NCBI GenBank assembly: GCA_023407575.1 | Contig: JAEYLX010000018.1 | Coordinates: 1-64,000, forward strand | Direction of reading: 5' to 3' | Source: Bacillota bacterium | GTDB taxonomy: Bacteria > Bacillota > Clostridia > Lachnospirales > Lachnospiraceae | Length of the DNA stretch: 64,000 nucleotides | Made by a program: the position numbers and the translations under genes | Shown here: positions 35,945 to 45,449 of the stretch, one piece after another | Numbering within the stretch: the stretch's first letter is position 1 | Layout: each line of letters starts with the position of its first letter | The notes under the pieces: model-generated | Told to the model about the DNA's origin: nothing | Databases searched by the model: none | What the model saw: only the letters and a program-made list of their open reading frames with translations

Positions 35945-37135
35945 ATGAAATGGAAAGAAAAAATTAACTGGAAGTATTTTCAAATATCGTTATATGTAAT
36001 AATTACGGTACTCATTATAATTACAATTGGATTACTTTTATGGAATGCACCTGAAGTAATGGATAAGTTGTTAGAGGTGTTGGGCTGGGTAGTAAAGGTT
36101 ATTAAACCCGTAATTATTGGTTTTGTATTCGCTTATCTTATGGAGCCATTGGTGGTATTTTTTGAGAAACGATATGAGAAATTAAAAAAGTTAAAAGTAT
36201 TTCGCAGAATTGTAGCCCCAAGAAGTTGGGCAGCAGTTACAGCTTTATTAATCTTTCTTTTAGCTTTGACTGGATTGATATCTTTACTGGTATTTACATT
36301 AACAGATCAAATTAGATTGGCTAAGTTAAGTGATATTACTAAACTGGCACAGGGCCTAATGGATAATGTAAATGGGTTGTATAACAGCATACTTAGAGAA
36401 TTGCAAAAGATGGATTTTCAAGCAGATCAGTTTGAAGGGTATGTGAAAGAAGTCGGTGTTCATGCAATTACAATGTTAAAGAATTTTGTAAACAACACAG
36501 TGAACTCTTTTACCAATATCTCTGGATATTTTACAACTTTAATTTTTAGTTTTATTATCGGTTTTTATTTTATATTAGATGGAAGATTGTTTATGGACTA
36601 TCTTAGAAAGATTAGTACAGCATTATTCACAGAACGTGCAAACGAGAGAATGAAAAGAAATATTAATGACTTAGATAGAGTGTTTTCAGGTTATATCAGA
36701 GGACAATTAACGGATGCTATGGTAATGATGCTACTGATTAGTATTGTATTAACAATTACTGGTGTTAAGTTTGCAATTATCATTGGTGTATTTGCTGGTA
36801 TTGGTAACCTTATTCCCTACTTTGGACCAATTGTTGCCTATGTTAGCACAACACTTGTTTGTCTTATCAGTGGTGACATTAAAATCTGGGTTATTTCAAT
36901 GATTGCTTTGTTAGTAATTCAAGCGATAGATGGTAATTTTATTGGACCTAAGCTACTAAGTCAGTCAATTCAGATTCATCCCCTCATAGTTATTGTATCT
37001 TTGATTTTTGGTAGCGCATTGGGAGGGTTTATGGGAATGTTGCTAGCAGTTCCTGTGGGAGCATATCTTAAACTGGTATTTGCTCGTTTTATTAATCATA
37101 GGCTAGAACATAAGAATGAGATGAGGAAGGAGTAA
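35945..37135 (+). CDS. AI-2E-family (PerM-like) membrane transporter
   Basis: A 396-residue polytopic protein of the AI-2 exporter/PerM family, with the usual helix pairs at both ends, a long polar middle region (about 130-190) and the motif GNLIPYFGPI near residue 290. Members include the autoinducer-2 exporter TqsA and ion antiporters; substrate cannot be read from sequence. ATG 35945 is 14 bases after GGAG, a long spacing; a TTG at 35921 in frame overlaps that site. The ABC ATPase gene begins one base after its stop. Confidence 0.82.
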   Translation: MKWKEKINWKYFQISLYVIITVLIIITIGLLLWNAPEVMDKLLEVLGWVVKVIKPVIIGFVFAYLMEPLVVFFEKRYEKLKKLKVFRRIVAPRSWAAVTALLIFLLALTGLISLLVFTLTDQIRLAKLSDITKLAQGLMDNVNGLYNSILRELQKMDFQADQFEGYVKEVGVHAITMLKNFVNNTVNSFTNISGYFTTLIFSFIIGFYFILDGRLFMDYLRKISTALFTERANERMKRNINDLDRVFSGYIRGQLTDAMVMMLLISIVLTITGVKFAIIIGVFAGIGNLIPYFGPIVAYVSTTLVCLISGDIKIWVISMIALLVIQAIDGNFIGPKLLSQSIQIHPLIVIVSLIFGSALGGFMGMLLAVPVGAYLKLVFARFINHRLEHKNEMRKE

Positions 37136-37136
37136 A

Positions 37137-37985
37137 ATGAATAATAAATCCGAGAACATCATAGAAGTGAAAAATGTTAAGAAGATATACCGGATGGGAA
37201 AGGAACGTATCCTGGCGGTAGATGATGTAAGCTTTACAATAAAAAAGGGTGAGTTTTGCTGCCTTTATGGTGCGTCTGGATCAGGAAAGTCTACTCTGCT
37301 TAATCTAATGGCTGGAATTGAGAAGTTATCTGCAGGACAGATTTTAATAAAGGGAAAGAATATTCCTAAGATGAGTGAGAGAGGGTTGGCAAAGTTCCGC
37401 CAGAATAATCTGGGTTTTGTATTCCAGTCTTACAATCTTCTTAACACAATGACTGCACTTGAGAATGTGGAGCTTCCTTTAATCTTTAAGCATGTTACTG
37501 CAAAGCGCAGAAAAAAGTTGGCAAAGGATATGCTCATTAAAGTAGGGTTGGGTGCAAGACTGAAGCATAAGCCCAAAGAGATGAGTGGTGGTCAGCAGCA
37601 AAGAGTTGGTATTGCCAGAGCATTTGTTAGTAGTCCCGAAATCGTATTTGCTGATGAGCCCACAGGTAATCTGGATTCTAAGACTTCAAAAGAGGTTATG
37701 GACATCATAAAAAATATGGCCAAGAATAATAAACAGACCATTGTTATGGTAACCCATGATAGAAAGCTTGCCGAGTATGCAGATCGAATCATTCACATTT
37801 TGGACGGTAGAATTGAACACATAGAAATCATTAACCATGAGGACACACCGAAAGAGACAGAAAATCCAACACTGGGAGAAGAATTAAAAACAGAAGTCGA
37901 AGCAATCATTGATGAAGACTCAAAAATAGAAAATGTAATAAAAAAAGAAGAACGATCTGCTGATGTTGTGGCTGATGTATCCTAA
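37137..37985 (+). CDS. MacB/LolD-type ABC transporter ATPase
   Basis: A 282-residue ATPase with Walker A GASGSGKS, Q-loop VFQSYNLL, signature MSGGQQQR, Walker B IVFADEPTGNLD and switch His in VTHDRK, the TGNLD variant typical of the MacB/LolD/FtsE type. After residue 225 there is an acidic extension of about 55 residues, rich in Glu and Asp, not part of the standard domain. Its permease is most likely the FtsX/MacB-type protein at 41132, with two surface proteins in between. Confidence 0.88.
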   Translation: MNNKSENIIEVKNVKKIYRMGKERILAVDDVSFTIKKGEFCCLYGASGSGKSTLLNLMAGIEKLSAGQILIKGKNIPKMSERGLAKFRQNNLGFVFQSYNLLNTMTALENVELPLIFKHVTAKRRKKLAKDMLIKVGLGARLKHKPKEMSGGQQQRVGIARAFVSSPEIVFADEPTGNLDSKTSKEVMDIIKNMAKNNKQTIVMVTHDRKLAEYADRIIHILDGRIEHIEIINHEDTPKETENPTLGEELKTEVEAIIDEDSKIENVIKKEERSADVVADVS

Positions 37986-38032
37986 ATATAGATAATAAAC
38001 CACTAAAATATATAAAAAGGAAGGGTATCAGG

Positions 38033-40510
38033 ATGAGAATGAAGAAGGTATTAGCTGCTCTCATAGCGATTGCTATGGTAGTAACAAGTTTTGTAGGAAA
38101 TAATAATTATATCCAAGCAGCAACTACGGTTGACACAATTAAAGTAAAAGAAAACCCAGAAAATATAGTGAAACCAGGCGAGACAGTACATGTAAAGATG
38201 ACGATTAATGTAAGTGAATTAATTAGCAAACCCTTGGTTGATATTAGTGATGAAAGTGGATATTTTTCCTTTGGAACACCAGTTTTAAAGATAAATGATA
38301 GTACGGTTAATTACTTATATGCAGGTACAGATACGTTTATCGAATTTGATGTGACTGCAAGTGATTATGTTAAGATAGGTACTTATCCTATAAAGATTAA
38401 ATTTACATATGTACCACCTAGCTACTATGAAGATCAAACACCTTTAGAATGTACAATCTCAACCAAAATAAAGGTTCAGGAAGAGAAGGTTCCGGTTCAG
38501 CTAACAGCGAACAATATTAATCTAGATAACTCCAGTATTGGTAATGATACAAACATCTCGATGCTAATTAAGAATGAGGGTGAACTTTCTGCTATGAATG
38601 TTTACCTCACAATGGATTTTGGTGATGGAATTGATGGTAAGTATACTGTTAAGAACATTAAAATTGGTGATTTAACAGCAGGGGCTTCAAAGAATATTAC
38701 TTTACCAATCTCTATTTTTTCTAATGCAGCAACTGGCAGAAGAAAAATAACAGCTAATTTTACATATAAAACAACAGGTGGGGAAGAGAAAACTTCAAAA
38801 TTTGAAAGTTACATCAACTTGACAACTCCGACGAACACAACGAAGGCACCTAACCTTTCTGTTCAAAATATTGATACAAAGGAAGGTTTAAAATTAAGTC
38901 AAACCTTTAAACTTGGTGTGGATTTAAAAAATATTGGTGGTGCTGATGCAAGAAATATTACAGTGACCATAGATGATGCAAGTGCAGGTGTAGGCTCTGA
39001 AGGTATATTAAAAGATTATTATACCGCAGGGATATCTGCAGCTTCTATTAAAGCAAGTAAAACCGGTAGCGTTGACATTCCACTTAAAGTATCTAAATAT
39101 GCCACAGGTGGTTTAAAAGAGATAAAAGTAATTATTAGCTATACGGATACTGCAGGTAATCCATTTACGATAACAGAAAAAACCTATGTTGATGTTGTAA
39201 CACCAACTCCGACGCCAACGCCAACACCAACCGTACCACCGGAAGGAAGTCCAAACCTTGTTATCAGTAATGTAACCCAGACACCTGCTAGTCCAATTGC
39301 AGGTGACAAAGTTGAGTTAACCTTTGAAGTTGAGAATAAAAGTGATGTTGATGCAGAGCTAGTAAAGATATCAACAGAAGGCTTATCCACAACGACCTTT
39401 ATACCAGTAGAATCAGAACCATATTTATATTATGACAAAATTGAGGCAGGAGAGAAAATCAAGGTATCTCTTGGATTTCTTGTATCCAATAATATAACCG
39501 AAGGTTTAAATAGCATCACAGTGAAATGCTCCTATAAAGGTGGAGAAAGTACAGGAGTAATTCCTGTTCGGGACGTAGTTAATGAAGTTGGAGGAATTAG
39601 TAAACCAAAATTAATTGTTAGCAAGTATTATACAGATGCAGAGGAACTTCGTGCAGGATCTATTTTTAATTTTACCTTTGATCTATACAATACCAACTCT
39701 ACAGTTGCAGCAAAGAATATTACAGTAACCATATCTCAACCAGATAACATTTTTACAGTAACACAGGGAAGTAACAGCTTTTTCATTAACAAAATTGATG
39801 CAGGAGAAACCGTTACCAATAGTCTGGAAATGAAAGTGAAATCCGATGCAACAACAAAAGCTTATCCAATTGAAATTACCATTGAGTATGAGTATGACGG
39901 TGCTGAGCCGAACCCAACAACTGGTGAAATAGGCGAGAGCAAAACAGAAAAATTAAATCTTCAAGCAGTAGAGAACTCCCGTCCAGTGGTTAATAATGTT
40001 CAGGTGTATTCCTGGGATGGAGCGGTAACAGTATCTACTCCTGCCACATTGGGATTTGAATTCTACAATATGGGTAAATCACCTCTCAATAATGTTGTTG
40101 TTAAAATAGAAGGTGATTTCACAAAATCAGATGGAGATATGCAAATAATTGGTAATGTTGCGGAAGGCACCCCATCTTATGTTGAGTTTGAAGTTATACC
40201 AAATATAGAAGGCGTAGCAAATGGTGTAATGCGATTTACCTTTGAAGATAGTAACGGCGATCAGGTGGAGTTTACACAAGACTTCTCTACCACAGTTATG
40301 GGGGTACCGATTATTGATCCAGGCCCAACAGATCCAGGAACCGATGTATTTAATCCAGATGGTGGAGTTGCAAAGAAAGAAATTTTACCTTTATGGGCGT
40401 TTATAGTGGCTCAAATCGTAATCTTACTATTATTCATACCAATTACAAGAAAAGTTATTATCAATATTTATAAAGGGAGACTTCGTAAACAGGACGAAAA
40501 AGATTTATAA
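38033..40510 (+). CDS. Secreted CARDB-repeat surface protein with C-terminal anchor
   Basis: An 825-residue protein with a signal peptide (residues 1-30, cut likely after QAA), several immunoglobulin-like CARDB-type modules, a (PT)n linker near residue 390-400 and one membrane helix close to the end (LPLWAFIVAQIVILLLFIP) followed by a short basic tail. The repeated pattern of each module is a conserved N-x-G followed by A-x-N-(V/I)-x-V-T. This resembles the COG1361 S-layer-type proteins that accompany MacB transporters in archaea and Clostridia. Likely an extracellular adhesion or substrate-handling part of the transporter. Confidence 0.75.
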   Translation: MRMKKVLAALIAIAMVVTSFVGNNNYIQAATTVDTIKVKENPENIVKPGETVHVKMTINVSELISKPLVDISDESGYFSFGTPVLKINDSTVNYLYAGTDTFIEFDVTASDYVKIGTYPIKIKFTYVPPSYYEDQTPLECTISTKIKVQEEKVPVQLTANNINLDNSSIGNDTNISMLIKNEGELSAMNVYLTMDFGDGIDGKYTVKNIKIGDLTAGASKNITLPISIFSNAATGRRKITANFTYKTTGGEEKTSKFESYINLTTPTNTTKAPNLSVQNIDTKEGLKLSQTFKLGVDLKNIGGADARNITVTIDDASAGVGSEGILKDYYTAGISAASIKASKTGSVDIPLKVSKYATGGLKEIKVIISYTDTAGNPFTITEKTYVDVVTPTPTPTPTPTVPPEGSPNLVISNVTQTPASPIAGDKVELTFEVENKSDVDAELVKISTEGLSTTTFIPVESEPYLYYDKIEAGEKIKVSLGFLVSNNITEGLNSITVKCSYKGGESTGVIPVRDVVNEVGGISKPKLIVSKYYTDAEELRAGSIFNFTFDLYNTNSTVAAKNITVTISQPDNIFTVTQGSNSFFINKIDAGETVTNSLEMKVKSDATTKAYPIEITIEYEYDGAEPNPTTGEIGESKTEKLNLQAVENSRPVVNNVQVYSWDGAVTVSTPATLGFEFYNMGKSPLNNVVVKIEGDFTKSDGDMQIIGNVAEGTPSYVEFEVIPNIEGVANGVMRFTFEDSNGDQVEFTQDFSTTVMGVPIIDPGPTDPGTDVFNPDGGVAKKEILPLWAFIVAQIVILLLFIPITRKVIINIYKGRLRKQDEKDL

Positions 40511-40545
40511 AAAGTGAAGTCTGATGAATGGAGGACATTAAGAAT

Positions 40546-41142
40546 ATGAATAGTACAGTAGTAAGCAGTAATGTAGCAACCACATCTGTTGCGGTTGCAC
40601 AAGAACCTAATGTTAAAATAGCAGTACCAGAAAGTACAACGAAAGATGTTAAAATAGCGGTAGAAGAAAATTCATCATCAAATGTTGCAGTATCAGAGCC
40701 AGTAGTAACTGATGAAACTTCAACGGATGCAACGACCGAAGAGGTAGCAACAGGTGAGGTGACCACGGATGAAACACCTGTGGATGAAACAGCTCCTGAG
40801 GAAGTTGCAACTGATGAAGTTGGAGCAGATGCAAGTGTAACAGACGAAGTAGTAACGGATGAGGCAGCGACAGACACGACTGGAACAGACGATGCATTAG
40901 TAGATGAAATGCCTGTGGAAGAAGTAATATCAGACGGGGGTTACATTGACCCTGGCTATACCGGTGAATTTGGTGAAGGTATGTTGGTGGACCCTGGAAT
41001 GAGTCAGGTAAAAGATCCCCTTCTATCCAACTGGTTTTTTGTAATTGGTATTTCTGTAGCAGTTTTATTTGTAAGTATAGCACTTGGAACCTTACTGGCA
41101 CGCAGAAAAATTAAAAAAGGAATTGAGATATATGAGGATTGA
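40546..41142 (+). CDS. Acidic low-complexity protein with C-terminal membrane helix
   Basis: A 198-residue protein whose residues 40-135 are a low-complexity run of Thr, Asp, Glu, Val and Ala (TDE, TDEV, VATDE). A membrane helix near residues 165-188 (NWFFVIGISVAVLFVSIALG) is followed by a basic end. No N-terminal signal is seen, so it may insert through the single C-terminal helix with the acidic part outside or inside. ATG 40546 is 11 bases after GGAGG; an ATG at 40528 lies on that site. It overlaps the permease start by 11 bp, so it belongs to the same unit. No family recognised. Confidence 0.65.
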   Translation: MNSTVVSSNVATTSVAVAQEPNVKIAVPESTTKDVKIAVEENSSSNVAVSEPVVTDETSTDATTEEVATGEVTTDETPVDETAPEEVATDEVGADASVTDEVVTDEAATDTTGTDDALVDEMPVEEVISDGGYIDPGYTGEFGEGMLVDPGMSQVKDPLLSNWFFVIGISVAVLFVSIALGTLLARRKIKKGIEIYED

Positions 41143-42454
41143 GGATCTGTTCAAAATGGGCTTAAAGAGTTTGTCTCGCCGAAAAGCCAGAACAATTCTT
41201 ACAGTCCTAGGCGTTATCATTGGGTTGCTATCCATTATTATTGTTATTTCATTAGGAACTGCTATTGATGCAAACTTTGAATCCCAAGTAATGCAACAAG
41301 GTGGAATAACTACAATTACCGTTACGTCTTATGCGGGATACGAAGATGAAAATGGTAATTGGACTAATACGCCCCAGACGTTAGACGATAATTTAATAGA
41401 GACATTTAAGGATATTAAACATGTAAGAGCTGTAACACCTATAATTTATAAGAGTGTGCTTCTTACAAGTGGAAAGTATCAGTCTAATGTGTATATGCAA
41501 ATACTAGATTATGAAGCAATGAAGAATTTTGATTTCCCTGCACTTGAATACGGAGAATATCCGAATGAGGAAGACAGGAGCCCGATGATTTTTGGTTCTA
41601 CAATGCCATCTTTTTATGATCCTAACTCAAGGATGTGGCAGCAGGTAGATGTTGATATTCAAAAGGAAAAAGTTGTTTTATCCTTCCAAGATTATGCTAC
41701 AGATCCAAAAAAGAAAGCATTTAGTATGCCATTAACAAATATTGCAAAGATGGTACCAACAAATGGCGATTTTGATTACAATGTTTATATGGATGTGGAA
41801 TATTTTAAACAAATTTATTTAAAATATTGTAATACCCTATCTTTGGCCGATCGTAAAAATGCAATTAAATCCATTACTGAGTATCAGGAGATTAGACTGA
41901 ATGTGGATAATGTTAAGAATGTAGTTGATGTACAAGATAAAATTAAGGAGTTAGGTTATCAATCTTATAGCCAGATGCAGTACCTTAATACATTAAAGGA
42001 TGCTTCTGAGAAACTCCAAATAGTTTTAGGCGCTTTAGGTGTCGTTGTAATGATAGTATCTGCAATTAGTATTGCTAATACGATGGTTATGGCAATCTAT
42101 GAGCGTACTAAAGAAATTGGTGTAATGAAGGTGCTTGGTTGTACGGTCAGGGATATTCGAAAACTGTTCTTATTTGAAGCGGGTATGATTGGTTTGTTTG
42201 GAGGGTTAATTGGAATAGGATTTGGGTATGGAGCCGCTTGGGTTATAAATAAGTATGGAGCTCCAATATTCGGCTCATTAATGTCAGGTGGTTTTTCGGG
42301 AGATATGAGTAATACAAAATTCTCCGTTATACCGTTTTATTTACCATTTGCATCACTTGCTTTAGCGGTAGCAGTTGGTCTTGTTTCTGGATATTTCCCG
42401 GCTAGAAGAGCAACAAAGATTAGTGCTATTGAGGCAATGAAAACAGAAGGTTAA
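41132..42454 (+). CDS. MacB/FtsX-type ABC transporter permease
   Basis: A 440-residue permease with the MacB topology: one N-terminal helix after a basic RRKARTILTVLGVIIG motif, a large extracytoplasmic domain (about 50-300), then three C-terminal helices with the family motif TKEIGVMKVLGCTVRDI and a final GYFPARRATKISAIEAMK. It most probably works with the ATPase at 37137. MacB-type pumps act by mechanotransmission on extracytoplasmic partners, which fits the CARDB protein encoded between them. ATG 41132 overlaps the preceding gene. Confidence 0.87.
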   Translation: MRIEDLFKMGLKSLSRRKARTILTVLGVIIGLLSIIIVISLGTAIDANFESQVMQQGGITTITVTSYAGYEDENGNWTNTPQTLDDNLIETFKDIKHVRAVTPIIYKSVLLTSGKYQSNVYMQILDYEAMKNFDFPALEYGEYPNEEDRSPMIFGSTMPSFYDPNSRMWQQVDVDIQKEKVVLSFQDYATDPKKKAFSMPLTNIAKMVPTNGDFDYNVYMDVEYFKQIYLKYCNTLSLADRKNAIKSITEYQEIRLNVDNVKNVVDVQDKIKELGYQSYSQMQYLNTLKDASEKLQIVLGALGVVVMIVSAISIANTMVMAIYERTKEIGVMKVLGCTVRDIRKLFLFEAGMIGLFGGLIGIGFGYGAAWVINKYGAPIFGSLMSGGFSGDMSNTKFSVIPFYLPFASLALAVAVGLVSGYFPARRATKISAIEAMKTEG

Positions 42455-42496
42455 GAAGAGGTTAACAACTAGAATAATTCATAAATATTACTACGA

Positions 42497-42538
42497 TGGG
42501 GGTATCTGAAGGATAGTATTTCAGATATCCTCTTTTTG
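42497..42538 (+). terminator. Rho-independent terminator after the MacB permease
   Basis: GGGTATCTGAA and TTTCAGATATCC pair around a short loop, followed by a T-run ending near 42537. It closes the ABC cluster. Confidence 0.8.
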
Positions 42539-42683
42539 GCATCAATAAATCAAATTAGCAAAACAGCTGATAATTGCAAGACTTAAAACGTAGTATAACA
42601 GGCAAAGAGTACAATAGAGCACCATAAGATACAGATTGGATTTTTAAAAATAATGTGTTATAATGTCCATTATTGATTAAACT

Positions 42684-42824
42684 GTAACTATTCAGAACTT
42701 GGCTCGAAAACCTGAGGTTTTCTCGTTGTTTGGCTCTCGCCAAACTAGGATATAAATAATAATATTTAAAAAGCAAGCTTTCACAGCTAATTTATTAGTA
42801 TCCCGCTTGGTATTGAATTGTTAC
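42684..42824. repeat. MITE-like repeat, long copy (141 bp)
   Basis: Inverted ends (GTAACTATTCAGAAC at 42684; its partner ends TTGAATTGTTAC at 42824) flank the core GGCTCGAAAACCTGAGGTTTTC and a second conserved block AAGCTTTCACAGCTAATTT. The reverse-strand copy at 59868-60006 matches over its whole length. No coding capacity. It sits in the 490-bp gap between the terminator at 42497 and the zinc-ribbon gene at 42945; the rest of that gap shows no gene. Confidence 0.75.
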
Positions 42825-42944
42825 AAACTAAGAAAAAAGTAGGTGGATAGGTTGAAAAGCAAAGTTTTTCAGCCGACAAAAAGCACGGAGACGTGCATTT
42901 CGCTCATAATTTGTATATCGTAGAAACGGTAGATGGAGGCTAAT

Positions 42945-43487
42945 ATGAGATGTAAGGTTTGTGGTAGAGAGAGTCAAAATGAAGGAGCTAATTTTTGCGA
43001 TTACTGTGGCAATTCATTCCGAGAACAGGGGCAGTCTCCTTATCAGGCAGATCCTAGGCAACAGGATATGCAAAATAATCAAGGATATTATCCCAATACT
43101 ATGGGAATGCCATATCAGCAGGGAAATCCATTGCAGGGATTTCCGGGACAAGAATATCAGAGACAAGAATATCCACAGAATCAGGAGGACAATAGACCAA
43201 CGACATTTCTTAACTGGTTAGGTACCTACGGTATTTTGTTTATACCTTTTGTGGGTTGGCTAATATTTTTGATTATGTTGATTGTGTGGTCAGTAAGTGG
43301 TAATACACCAACAAGTAAAAAAAATTGGGCAAGAGCTACGCTGATTTTTTCTGTAATTACATTTATAATCTTTGTCGTGTATCTATTTATAGTGATTATG
43401 TCAATGGACCCGGAACTTATTAAGCAGATTCAGAGCGGAAGCTTTAATTATGATACTTATAATCAGATATTGCAGCAATATAAGTAA
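42945..43487 (+). CDS. Zinc-ribbon membrane protein
   Basis: A 180-residue protein with an N-terminal zinc ribbon (CKVC near residue 3, CDYC near residue 18), a Gln/Pro/Tyr-rich low-complexity stretch (about 30-90), then two membrane helices (about 100-120 and 135-160) and a short Gln/Tyr-rich tail. Such ribbon-plus-helices proteins are common and uncharacterised in Clostridia. GGAGG lies before ATG 42945; an in-frame upstream codon at 42933 precedes that site. It precedes gltX by 45 bp but is unlikely to be functionally linked. Confidence 0.7.
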   Translation: MRCKVCGRESQNEGANFCDYCGNSFREQGQSPYQADPRQQDMQNNQGYYPNTMGMPYQQGNPLQGFPGQEYQRQEYPQNQEDNRPTTFLNWLGTYGILFIPFVGWLIFLIMLIVWSVSGNTPTSKKNWARATLIFSVITFIIFVVYLFIVIMSMDPELIKQIQSGSFNYDTYNQILQQYK

Positions 43488-43532
43488 GAATAGCTGATTG
43501 AAAAGAATAAAATATATTGTGAGGTTAATAAA

Positions 43533-45014
43533 ATGAGCAAAATTAGAACCAGATTTGCACCAAGTCCTACTGGCAGGATGCATGTGGGCAATTTAAGAAC
43601 GGCATTATATGAGTATTTAATCGCAAAACATGAGGATGGAACATTTATTTTAAGAATAGAGGACACAGATCAGGAACGTCTTGTGGAAGGCGCGGTAGAT
43701 ATTATCTATCGTACCATTAAGGGTACAGGTCTAATTCATGATGAAGGTCCGGATAAGGACGGAGGTTATGGTCCTTATGTTCAGAGTGAGCGACAGTCAA
43801 GTGGTATTTATCTGGAGTATGCGAGGCAATTGGTTGATAAGGGTGCTGCTTATTACTGCTTCTGTACAAAGGACAGACTTGCAACTTTAAAAACTGCAGT
43901 TGGCAATTCTCCTGAAGAGGAAGAAGATGGTAAGGATGTTAAGGAAATTACTAAGTATGACAAACATTGTCTGCACCTTACAAAAGAGGAAATAGCAGCG
44001 AATTTAGCAGCTAATATTCCTTATGTTATTCGTCAAAACAATCCGACTGACGGATCAACCACCTTTCATGATGCTATTTTTGGAACCATTACAGTAGACA
44101 ATGAAGAGCTTGATGATATGGTTTTAATTAAGTCCGATGGGTATCCTACCTACAACTTTGCTAATGTAGTAGATGATCATATGATGAAGATTACCCATGT
44201 GGTTCGTGGTAATGAATATTTATCCTCTACACCAAAGTATACGAGATTATATCAGGATTTTGGTTGGGACGAGCCAGTTTATGTGCATCTTCCATTGATT
44301 ACGAATGAAGAACATAAGAAGCTTAGTAAGCGCAGCGGACATTCTTCCTACGAGGACTTATTAGAGCAAGGCTTTGTATCAGAAGCAATTATTAATTTTG
44401 TTGCATTACTTGGATGGAGCTCTTCCAACAATACTGAAATAATGTCCCTTGAAGAGTTAATTAAGGAATTTGATTATACTCATATTAATAAAGCACCTGC
44501 TGTGTTTGATATTGTTAAATTACGTTGGATGAACGGTGAATACCTTAAGAGTATGGACTTTGAGAAATATTATGAATTAGCGCTTCCTTATATTAAAGAA
44601 GTGCTCACTGGAAATATTGATACCAAAAGAGTTGCTGCTTTAGTAAAAACGAGAATAGAAACTCTAGTTGATATTAAGGGAATTATAGATTTCTTTGAAG
44701 CACTTCCAGATTATGATATAGAGATGTTTAGTCATAAAAAAATGAAAACAGATGCAGAAAGTTCTTTGCGCGTCCTTACTGATCTTTTGCCAAGATTTGA
44801 AGCTCTTGAAGATTACTCTGAAGCTGGAATTGAAGCATTGTTGATGGGCTATATTGCAGAGAAAGAAATTAAGAATGGACAAGGATTATGGCCAGTAAGA
44901 ACAGCAGTGTCCGGAAAGCAATCCACACCGGGTGGTGCATATGAAATTATGAGCATCTTAGGTAAGGAAGAGAGTATTCGTCGTATTCAAGTTGCAATTA
45001 ATAAATTAAGTTAG
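43533..45014 (+). CDS. gltX: Glutamyl-tRNA synthetase
   Basis: A class I aminoacyl-tRNA synthetase of 493 residues that charges tRNA(Glu), and in most Firmicutes also tRNA(Gln) for later amidation. It begins with RFAPSPTGRMHVGN (HIGH-type motif, residues 8-20) and has the second ATP motif KLSKR near residue 262. DTDQERLVEGA and WLG-type helices of the C-terminal anticodon region are present. Length is normal. GAGGT precedes the ATG. Confidence 0.95.
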   Translation: MSKIRTRFAPSPTGRMHVGNLRTALYEYLIAKHEDGTFILRIEDTDQERLVEGAVDIIYRTIKGTGLIHDEGPDKDGGYGPYVQSERQSSGIYLEYARQLVDKGAAYYCFCTKDRLATLKTAVGNSPEEEEDGKDVKEITKYDKHCLHLTKEEIAANLAANIPYVIRQNNPTDGSTTFHDAIFGTITVDNEELDDMVLIKSDGYPTYNFANVVDDHMMKITHVVRGNEYLSSTPKYTRLYQDFGWDEPVYVHLPLITNEEHKKLSKRSGHSSYEDLLEQGFVSEAIINFVALLGWSSSNNTEIMSLEELIKEFDYTHINKAPAVFDIVKLRWMNGEYLKSMDFEKYYELALPYIKEVLTGNIDTKRVAALVKTRIETLVDIKGIIDFFEALPDYDIEMFSHKKMKTDAESSLRVLTDLLPRFEALEDYSEAGIEALLMGYIAEKEIKNGQGLWPVRTAVSGKQSTPGGAYEIMSILGKEESIRRIQVAINKLS

Positions 45015-45025
45015 TTAACATCATA

Positions 45026-45116
45026 ATTTGAGTGTCAAAAGATATGTCTTATTTTAACTTCGTTAAATTATGCAATTTAACGAAGTGTGAAAGTGATTGA
45101 CTTTTGACACTCAAAT
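45026..45116. repeat. Nested 91-bp palindrome after gltX
   Basis: A perfect 16-bp inverted repeat (ATTTGAGTGTCAAAAG at 45026-45041; partner 45101-45116) encloses a second perfect 13-bp hairpin (ACTTCGTTAAATT 45057-45069; partner 45074-45086). It begins 11 bp after the gltX stop. It may end transcription or be a small mobile remnant. The following stretch to the helicase gene (45117-45449) holds no gene that I can support. Confidence 0.75.
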
Positions 45117-45449
45117 CCTATCTTAAAATGAAGTAGAATAACTGCTACCAATAATCACATATTACGTTACTAATTTTAAATCTTAGATAACATCTCGAAA
45201 TTCTATGGAAGTTAGCAAGTTGCCGTCCTTTTGGTATTCTTATAATATTCATATTTTTTATTTTTCTTTATGAAATCCAATCATAGTTAATAACGAATAG
45301 AAACTTAAAGATTTATAAGCGTACGTCTAAATTGTTTAATAGTTTAGTGATAAAAATTATAGAAATCATTAGCTTGATAAGTAATGGTTAACTTGCTGTA
45401 ATTGAAGTTAATATGCAGGATGATTTACAAAAGGAAGGAGGGGAAGAGT

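Noticed and set aside
40461..41101. Long minus-strand frames opposite the acidic membrane protein gene
   Set aside because: The low-complexity GAT/GAA/ACA-rich plus strand removes stops from the antisense; the plus frame has the ribosome site and overlaps the permease.
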